A stretch of 64,000 nucleotides of DNA from Steinernema hermaphroditum (lineage: Eukaryota; Nematoda; Chromadorea; Rhabditida; Steinernematidae), in contig CM059622.1 of assembly GCA_030435675.1 (NCBI GenBank), positions 16,740,001 through 16,804,000 on the forward strand, written 5' to 3'. Of the stretch, positions 56,376 to 64,000 are shown piece after piece. A program made the translations under genes and the position numbers. The notes under the pieces were generated by a model. The model searched no databases and was not told the origin of the DNA. It worked only from the letters and a program-made list of their open reading frames with translations. The first letter of the stretch is position 1, and each line of letters opens with the position of its first letter.

Positions 56376-59300
56376 TTAAGGATTGAAGACGGTCACATTC
56401 TCCCTTTTATATTGTCGATCTTGCTCTTCGATGATGTCCAGGTTCTGCTTGATGGCACTTCCGTTAATCCTCAGCGCAATGAGCTCTTGTTTGAGTGCAT
56501 CGATGTCGTACTCGCTTAACTGTTCGCCGTCGACTCCGTTCTGAAGCTCTGCGAAGAGGCGCTTTTCTTCTTGGTACATGTTCAAGCTCTGCTCCAACTC
56601 TGCATACTTATTCCCGTTACGGTAGTTGCAGACCCTTTCGATCTCCATGGCCTGAACCAGCATATCCATATAGGCGTCGTTTGTGTCCCGAAGCGACTTT
56701 TCCGTCAGGAACCAGCAGAACTTTACACAGATCTTTCGGATTACTTGTTCTTCTTGTTTGTGAGAGTCTTGCTCCTCCCTTAGGCCACTGATCAGGTCTG
56801 CTACTGCGATTTTCTCAGAAAAGCTCTGTTCGAGGCGCCGCTTAGCCGCCGGGTTTTCAACCTCCTTTACCACCAGTTCCTGGATACATTTGATGTGAAG
56901 ATGGGTGCTGTAGTGATGGTTACAGTATCTACAGTACTCGCCTTTCATGGCGGCACAGGAACGGAGTCCTGGATGGTTGGTGGTGTTCTCGGGGACGTCA
57001 CTCAAATAGCAATGTCCATGGCAGACCTGCTCATTGAAGATCTGGCTATGGTCACTGTTGGGGATAGGGATGGTCTTGAAGCAACCTTCGCCCTGGCACA
57101 CCGTCCGAGGGTAGTCGATCTTTACGGCATTCAAAGCGACCTGCTTCATCATGAGATGTTTTCGGGTCTCCACCTCGGTCTCTTGGATATTACTCAGCTC
57201 CTCCTCTTGTCTCTGCAGCATATGCTCGTTGGTCTTGATTGATTCGGTGACCTTTGCCAGAATCGGAGTCAGTGTGTTGATAATGCGTCTGGCCTCGTTG
57301 ATGGACAACATCATCCGCGTGTTGTGCGAGGGCAGTTCAGTGACCCGTCTGAGGAGACGCTTCGTGTGCTCCTGTGACAGGGTAAAGGCTTGCACGGCCT
57401 TGCGCTCGTCAAACGCCGGATTCTCGTTAGCCTTCTTGCAGCCGAGATACTCGATCGCCTGGTTCTCGAAGTAGAACATGTTGTCCCGGCACAGGTTGAT
57501 GGAGATGCCATTATCGCTGTTAAAATCATTGAAATAATTCTGAAGGATGCGCCTGTTGTCGCCGGCGCTGTCCGTTCCTCGATCGGAATAGGTGAAGCAG
57601 AAGAGGAGGTTCCTCACCGACTCCTTGTGGAGCTGGGTCGTCAGCGATCCCAGGATGTACTGAGCCTCAGTCGTCAGCCGAGTGCCATTGGACTTAGACA
57701 AGTAGCAGATGGCATGGATCTCCTCGTAATACTGGAGCTCCTGCATAACCATCTGAAGATTCCGCCTGTCGACGACCATTCCTCGACTGTCGCCGAATCC
57801 AGGAACGTCGATTATGGAGAATTGATTACCTTCGAACATGAAGGTGTAAGCCTTCGGCTTCTGGGTGTGAGAGTCGCCGGAGGTGAGCTGCTCGTTGCTG
57901 TCTTCTTCGTTTCCCAGAGTCACTTCTTTGTTGCCTTGTCCGAAAACTTTGGCAGGAATCAATATGTGAAGAACGCCCTCATCCGCATCTTTAAATGACG
58001 AATAGGTGATGTAGTTGACCAAACCGTTAATCCACGTTGATTTTCCCACACCGCTAGCTCCGAGGACCAGGATGTTGTACTTCTTGAGAGGGATTTGATG
58101 CATCTCATCGGCAATGTGCCGGTATGGAACATGTCGCTTGTGGTTCGCGCATTTGAACCTCAGCGCCTCGAGAGCCAGGCGACCACATTTACAGTAGACG
58201 AAGTCATCGAATCCGTAGACCAAAGGCTCCTCACATTCAATGCAGTTCCACGTCTTCTTGTCCTTCGCGCAGCCCGCGTTGGGACACGGGATACTGAGAG
58301 GGATCGTCGGGAATGGAGGACGCTCCACCTGAATGAGGTTTTCGGTGTCGAAGTCCACCGTATTCTCCGGTTCTTGGATGGTCAAATTGTTCAAGTTGGG
58401 AATTTTCAGCTGAAATGTACAAAATTTATCATGAACTATCAAAAAAAAAATATAAAACTGGATCAGCGACCCAGCTTACATGGGAACATTTAAAGGTGCC
58501 CCTGCCGATTTGGTCGAAAATTGGTACGCTAGTAGTACGCCCGAGCGCATTCTTCGTGCAGTTATTTCACCGAGGACACATCCGGTGATTCCCAAGCGAC
58601 CCAGTATATAGTTAAACTCATGGTTTTGTGCTGTTTTCAAAGTGTTCATGCATTCTAGAGAAACGGATGGCAAATCATAATCCGGATACCGGTTATATAT
58701 CAGGTAAATATTGGGTCACTTGAGAATCGCCGGTGAGAAACGATGATGTCCTCGGTGAGATAATATGCGTTTGTAGTATGCTCAGAATGTCGATGGGCCA
58801 CTAATATTTCGCCAGGAGTGATGCACTCAATTAGTGTTACTAGTGTCCGAAATTTTAGCCAAATGGGCGGAGGCAAGTTTAAGTGTTCCCGTGTAAGATT
58901 AGACAATGCAGGATTGGGGCACAGGAAAATTATGGATTAGACAACGATGGAGCGGGACGCAACGATGATAGCACTAACCTGATTGTTTGTTGGTGCAGAC
59001 GAAGACTTTTTATTCGTTTCTGCTTTTTTGGGCTTCTTAGAGTTCGCCGTTTTTGCTATCTAAATCGATCAGGTGTTAGCATATCAATGACGTGGAAAAG
59101 TACCGTTTCCGAGGCTAGCGACATTGTGCTGCCGAAATTACTGTGAAGGGTGGCATTTGATGGGCTTATAGGAAAAGCTGTGGTTCCCTAAATACAGAAT
59201 GCATCATCTTGCACACGAATCCAATCGAGTTACCAGGGCCATATGGGGAGGCACAAAAACGATCTCATATGTGTTATTTGCGCTAACGGACTCTCTTTGT

Positions 59301-61616
59301 TCCAACGTGGACTCTGAGGCCACATCGGTCACACAAGCATAATGGATGTCGTAGATGGGCGCGCGCCTCTTTTTGAGCAAGTAGACGCACAAGGAAACCA
59401 AGTTCTCCACAGTGTATGGTGGTTTCAAGTTTATCCCCAGATCGTAGGTTTTGAGATGGCCACTTGCGACGATTTTCATTTTAACCGGTATCACAATTGT
59501 AGCTTTGGGATTTATTCGCTGCTGGGACGAGCCGTTTCGCACGATGGGGTTCTACAAGACCAATCGGAACATGTGGTTGAAGAGTGGGAAACTCACCGGT
59601 TCACTCTGAGATGAAGTACTTCCAAAGTTTGACGCGCTGTTCACGCTTGTTGGCACAAAAGCGAAAGCGTTATTGCTCTACAAATACTCTCTGATTTTGA
59701 GCATTAATGTTGCTTGACGCTTACCAGAAAGTTCTTCATGACGGCGTGAGCGAACGTAACCTGATAGGTGCCTTGAGCAACAACTGGATTCTCAGCGTAC
59801 AAGAATTCGTTGGAGTTTTCGTCCGTTACACACACGTAAAGCGGGCTTCCCACAGACGCAAGCTCTTTCTTCAGTAGATGATGACACAGGTTCACCATAC
59901 TGTTGACAGTATATAACGGTTTCAGCTTCAATTGCAGTTCAATCGATGAGCTGCCTGTGGGCGAGTTGATGTTGATCCTCGCTGTTATTTCTATCTCGGT
60001 AGAGGGTCTTTGAATCGTGCGGTTAAGCAGCATCCCATGTGAAGGAACCTGAAAGCGTATCAAAAGAATAAAAAAAAATTTAGAGTGAACTGCGTTGGTC
60101 ACCCAAAAGGAAATTCAACGAGAAGTTACGTCTTGGAAACCGAAGAAACCTTCGTAAATGGTCATTGTTTAAGTCTACACCAAACCGAATGCTTAGCGTG
60201 GCTCAAACATGAACATACAATATGTATATCCCAAAATGGCTGTGTTTTACAATGGGCTGTGTCGTGGTCGTCTGTGGAATGATAGCAATCGGCCTCTTCG
60301 ATAACTTCTTTCCTCTGATCAGTTTTGAGCACACAGGGGTGCATAAGAAACTTTTGGAGCTTTGGGGTCCCACCACGGAGTGCCTCTTTTCTCAATGCGT
60401 CAAGTTACGGAAAAAAGACACTTCTGGTTTCTTTGGTAACTGAACGAACTGCGAAAGGAGACTCCCCGTATTTGGAGCCGCGAGCACTCTAGGAATATTT
60501 TTCGCACGCTTGTGGAGGGGTCTTGTTTTTGAGCTTTGAAGAGAGATACTTTTGGCGGTAAAATTACGATACAATGCTCGTATTTTTCTTGTATCAATTA
60601 TGGGCTTTTACACAGCTGAATTCTCGCCGAGCTATCAGCTTATTTTAGCGTTTAAGCTCTGTTTGAGCGAAATAGCGATAAAACTGGAACAAGCGCCAGT
60701 GCTCCCACTACGCATTCCTTGCTTCTCAGGCAGACACTGTATCTTTGCAGCTTATAATGCGTTTTTCGTCTCTTTTTTAGTGATTCTTCGCGTAGATCTG
60801 CAACTTTGCCTTGCAGAACGTACCTGTCCCTAGTAGATGTATTTTTTAAGAAGGTCAAAAAATGAGAATGCGGTGTTCGACCCATTTTGAGGGCTGTCAT
60901 AAAATTTGGAGGTACCTGCTGAAAGTGAAGTTCCTGATCATAATCGAAACAGTACATAACTCCGGCCTCCAAATTAGGATTGGTAGACAGGTCGAGAATA
61001 CGGTCGTCCTTTTTCACTTCTGCGAACACTTGATATTCTTCATCGCGCTGTTTATCCAGCTTTTCGTTGTAGATTTGGGTGACTTTCCTCTTGACGGGGT
61101 GGGGAGGCTTTCTAGGATCGATGAGGAACGTTTCTTCGAAATCATCGAAGAAATTGCCTTGAACAAGTATCCGACATGTATTCGAAGCCGGGACCTGAAT
61201 TGAATTGTTGTGTTAATCGGGTCGGTGATATGTCAGATTACAGATGCTGTACGAGTGCGCACAGGAAGCTGAATACTTGCGGGTGTTGGCCGTTGCGGCG
61301 GCATGAGTATCATAGCATCGGCAACCTAAAGGATAGGCTAATCCCAATCAAGAACGGTATCATATACCGGAACGTTCGAGAATGCTATTATGTAAGTGTA
61401 TCCACTTTGGCAGTGGTTGTCAAATCCACCATGGGAAATCAGATCAGTGGCTGTGCCCGGGGCTCCAGTCCAGATCTGGGCCCAGTGGGTTCGGCCAACA
61501 ATCTCTTCGCGCTCGAGGAAGACTTCTTGAACAACATCTTTGATGGACCGATTTCCGAACTTCGTGGTCTGGCCACTTTTTCCATCCGGAGTGTACCATT
61601 CCACGGAGAAGGACAT
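56376..61616 (-). CDS. Tandem beta-grasp-like / zinc-ribbon / septin-AIG1-like GTPase, full-architecture member (gene A)
   Basis: A predicted 1121-residue protein. Exons (minus order): 61616-61368, 61194-60916, 60048-59725, about 59677-59597, 59551-59234, 59059-58979, 58409-56376; all introns are phase 0. Modules: D1 (1-83), D2 (84-176), D3 (177-284), Ser/Asn linker, D3' (312-417), Lys-rich linker (NSKKPKKAETNKK, NLS-like), zinc ribbon (about 486-535; CPNAGC, CIEC, CKCG, CANH), then a GTPase with G1 GASGVGKST (about 561) and G3 DVPGFGD, and a likely G4 FTYSDRG. A coiled-coil tail with a Cys/His cluster (CQGEGC, CHGHCYL, CRYCNHHYSTH) ends the protein. I assign it to the TRAFAC septin/AIG1-like P-loop GTPases; the combination with N-terminal modules is not one I recognise. 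The third, fourth and sixth exons were found only by frame and splice-site reading. Probably cytosolic; no signal peptide or membrane span. Confidence 0.8.
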
Positions 61617-61792
61617 CTTCTGAAACATGTAAACTGTCGAGCCGGAGAAAGAGGTGATGGGGACCGTAGCTGAAGCACGTCCTAACAAGGAATGACACCC
61701 AAGCCGTCGGCCTGAACTTTTATAGGGTTAGAGTTCCCCTAGCATGGCGACAGTATGGGCGGTACCAGGGCGTCCTTAGTGCCGGTGGAATC

Positions 61793-61905
61793 TAGTCGCG
61801 AAGCAAGGATAGAAGATAAGAAAGCGATCGGCGCCGCCGAGGTTCTGTCTCGATTATTAATTCGATCGGCTGCTCTGTGATCGTTTTATTATGTACTTCC
61901 TCATC
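61793..61905 (+). repeat. Direct repeat, copy 1 (partner 63205-63320)
   Basis: TAGTCGCGAAGCAAGGATAG through TCGTTTTATTATGTACTTCC is repeated almost exactly at 63205-63320, about 1.4 kb away in the same orientation. This could be the two ends of a decayed element or a tandem family unit. Confidence 0.7.
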
Positions 61906-62499
61906 GGCCGACGCTCTGAGGACCACCGAAGACGCAATTCCCGGACCACGAACTCATCTCTCCGAAGAAGATGCGAGCTCAAAAGCCTCCTCTGTGCCGC
62001 AAACGCCCCGAGAAGAAGAAGTTCTACTGCCATTTCCGAAGTTTTGCCGTCTCCCACATGCCCCGTGATGCGCGCCGTCTCCGACCGGTTCGCCATAAGC
62101 GCCACAGGGATGAAGCCGGCTAAAACGAGACATCCTCTGTTTGTCTATTATTCGGTGTCGTGCAAGGCGCAAGCCTTTGATTCACGAAATAAACTCGTAA
62201 ACTCGTAAAACTCGAAAATTTTGCTGTTTGAGTAGTAAACAAACTCGTTTATCAGTCACCAACAGAAGAGCATTCTAATCTTCCTGTTCCAAAAACTCAG
62301 TTTAACGGTGGTCATAAAGCCGTTAGGCAAACACCTCCGTTCCCGATAATGCGAGTTTACGAGTTTACGAGTTTATTTCTCGTATCAAAGGCTTACGCCT
62401 TGCGAGACGTCATATATATGCACAAGAACCATATTATCACTCCGTAGTCGCCGGTCTTCTTCTGGCTTTTCTTCTCCGTAGTCGCCGGTCTTCTTCTGG

Positions 62500-62970
62500 A
62501 TCCCATCAGTGTGCGTCGGCATCAGAGTGGCGAAGAGCTGATTCCGGAGATGGTAGAGCACATCGAACCCATCTTCTGCTCAGGCGGCGGCGCGGACTTC
62601 GACGTTGAGCAGCTTCTTCGGCGGCTTCCGCGGGCGGCACGGGCGACGACGACCGGGCGAAACGCGTTGTTGGAGGACAGCAATCGAACCGGGAAAAGTC
62701 GGAGCTGCTGGATGCGCGGACTTCGGAGTTGCAACGCTTCTTCGGCTTCTCTGGCGGCGCGGGTAGAGTCGGGCGGTCGTGACGGGCTTTTTGGCGAGAC
62801 GGTGGAACTACGGCTCCCTGGTGTTCCAGGCCTTCTGGGAGCCGGGTCGATCATTGCGGACAACAACGACGGCCGAGAACGACCGCTCACTCAACTCATT
62901 CGGCTCAGACAGCCTCAGAGAGAGCGAGTGGACGACCCGACCGATCGCTGGGAACACAAATGAAAGATAA
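62500..62970 (+). repeat. Dispersed repeat shared with 22110-22290 and 20380-20600
   Basis: Contains GGCGAGACGGTGGAACTACG and CGGCCGAGAACGACCGCTCA, ending CAAATGAAAGAT. Open frames on both strands are GC-driven and not conserved between copies. It lies between the two direct repeats at 61793 and 63205. Confidence 0.55.
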
Positions 62971-63204
62971 TGCTAGTCGCTGTAAAATGCTCGCTTCAGT
63001 TGATTTTCGATTTGCCACTCCAAAACGGTACAAGTTTAAAAAAGGTCTTAAAATGTGCGCTTGAACTAAGTGCTGTTGTAACTCAAAAAACGTCACACCT
63101 GATCCACTCCCCAATATGAGTACAGTAATGTCTATGGAGCACGGTCATCTTTCGTCAGCTCCGATAAGATTTTTGACAGTCGCGAGCTGACTGCCGGTGA
63201 GATT

Positions 63205-63320
63205 TAGTCGCGAAGCAAGGATAGAAGATAAGAAAGCGATCGGTGCCGCAGAGGTTCTGTTTCGATTATTAATTTGATCGGCTGCTCTGTGATCGTTTTA
63301 TTATGTACTTCCTCACCGGC
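63205..63320 (+). repeat. Direct repeat, copy 2 (partner 61793-61905)
   Basis: Near-identical to copy 1, with a few substitutions (GGTGCCGCAGAGG for GGCGCCGCCGAGG). Confidence 0.7.
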
Positions 63321-63462
63321 CTTAGTAGACTGAAGACTAGGGGATGGATGAAACCTTCTTGCTCGAACAGCCCACAACAATAAGATGAAGAGCTTTGGGG
63401 TGGTCTAGGTAAAAAGGGGGATTCATAGATTAATTCGTTCATCGACGATGGCAGTGAGAAGC

Positions 63463-63580
63463 AGAGTTGTCCGTCGGGTACCCGACCCGAAAACCCGAAC
63501 CCGAACCCGACCCGAACCCGAAACCCAAACCCGAACCCGAAAACCCGACCCGAAAACCCGAACCCGCCAACTCTGGTGAG
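63463..63580 (-). repeat. CCCGAA-rich low-complexity stretch (inverse of 17970-18058)
   Basis: About 110 bases of CCCGAACCCGAAAACCCGA-type repeats between GTCGGGTACC and CGCCAACTCTGG. The flanks match 17970-18058 in reverse, so this is a mobile or duplicated minisatellite. Confidence 0.65.
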
Positions 63581-63589
63581 AAGTGAGAT

Positions 63590-63790
63590 GCCTGAGAAGT
63601 GATCGACGAAGCTCGAAGAATGGCGGCCACCGACGACGCGCCCCATCGGAAGACCGAGGACCAGATGGCGAGATGACTTCACGAAGAAAATAGGAACGCA
63701 ACGATGGCGACACGAGCAAGAGAAGAAAACCGACAACAATGGCTTCATATGGGGTGTGGATCGATATAATGTTGAAGATTCCACAAATAA
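63590..63790 (+). mobile_element. 3' end of an RTE-type retrotransposon
   Basis: The frame IGRPRTRWRDDFTKKIG, then RWRHEQEKKT and NNGFIWGVD, is the conserved terminal region of RTE-like reverse transcriptases. 5'-truncated. The window's last 200 bases hold nothing else that I recognise. Confidence 0.65.
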
Positions 63791-64000
63791 ATCGTAAAAT
63801 CGACGATGGCAATGAAAGCCATTGAGAATGCTTCAGAATTGAGGATCCACCTAGACAATTTGTGACAAAAGAAGTCTTCTGTGGGGTTGACATTCGAGTC
63901 AAAAAGCGCCGAGTCATCAATTCGCCTGCTGGATGTTGGCTTAACGCCCTGCGTGTTGAGAATGCATCACTCTACGGAGAATTGAAGGCCAAAACTAAAA

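Noticed and set aside
62511..62963. 150-codon protein on either strand
   Set aside because: It lies in a dispersed repeat whose other copies do not keep the frame; the open frames come from high GC.
1..64000. CRISPR arrays or bacterial operons
   Set aside because: No regularly spaced direct repeats of that type; introns and splice sites show eukaryotic DNA throughout.

Overview
The window is eukaryotic and most likely from a nematode. Coding exons are separated mainly by introns of about 40-50 nt with T-rich acceptors (TTTCAG/TTTTAG) and some much longer ones. It also carries a RIG-I-like helicase of the DRH type, a small Gly/Tyr/Trp-rich antimicrobial-like peptide gene, and two intronless F-box-like genes of a kind expanded in free-living and entomopathogenic nematodes. 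The F-box-like style and roughly balanced base composition made me think of Steinernema; that is an inference, not a demonstrated assignment.

Layout. (1) 0.9-36.3 kb, plus strand: four paralogous genes (866-4616, 9023-15322, 22624-27854, 28735-36284). Each encodes an N-terminal RING-CH (C4HC3) finger followed by a long multi-pass membrane region of 680-720 residues, like divergent, shortened MARCH6/Doa10 ubiquitin ligases. I could join 12, 12, 12 and 11 exons respectively into uninterrupted frames, and several exon lengths are identical between copies. Between and inside them lie two F-box-like genes (6349-7503 minus, 18881-19702 plus), a four-exon secreted Cys-rich protein (15977-17723), a small secreted peptide candidate (18166-18462) and much repeat DNA. 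(2) 36.9-38.3 kb: a broken copy of a Cys-rich protein gene and a two-exon antimicrobial-peptide-like gene. (3) 39.3-43.1 kb: a complete 14-exon RIG-I-like receptor/DRH helicase, facing an intronless gene (43407-45497 minus) for a repeat protein with an acidic segment and a Cys-rich tail. (4) 47.0-61.6 kb, minus strand: three related genes built from beta-grasp-like repeats, a zinc ribbon, a septin/AIG1-like GTPase domain and a coiled-coil Cys/His tail. One has all modules, one lacks the zinc ribbon, and one stops exactly before the GTPase. Decayed copies of the same modules lie between them. (5) 61.7-64.0 kb: repeats only.

How the genes may work together. Membrane RING-CH ligases, F-box-like adaptors, a cytosolic double-stranded-RNA sensor-type helicase, multidomain GTPases and a secreted peptide gene side by side, most in tandem or with broken copies, looks like a fast-evolving innate-defence neighbourhood. 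The GTPase family with tandem phase-0 beta-grasp-like modules is the best candidate for a previously undescribed system. The functional link between the genes is inferred from position and family only.

Mobile and repeat content includes a mariner-type transposon, RTE-like retrotransposon ends, a tRNA-derived SINE family, several fold-back elements, a minisatellite and tandem repeat arrays, nearly all in introns or between genes.
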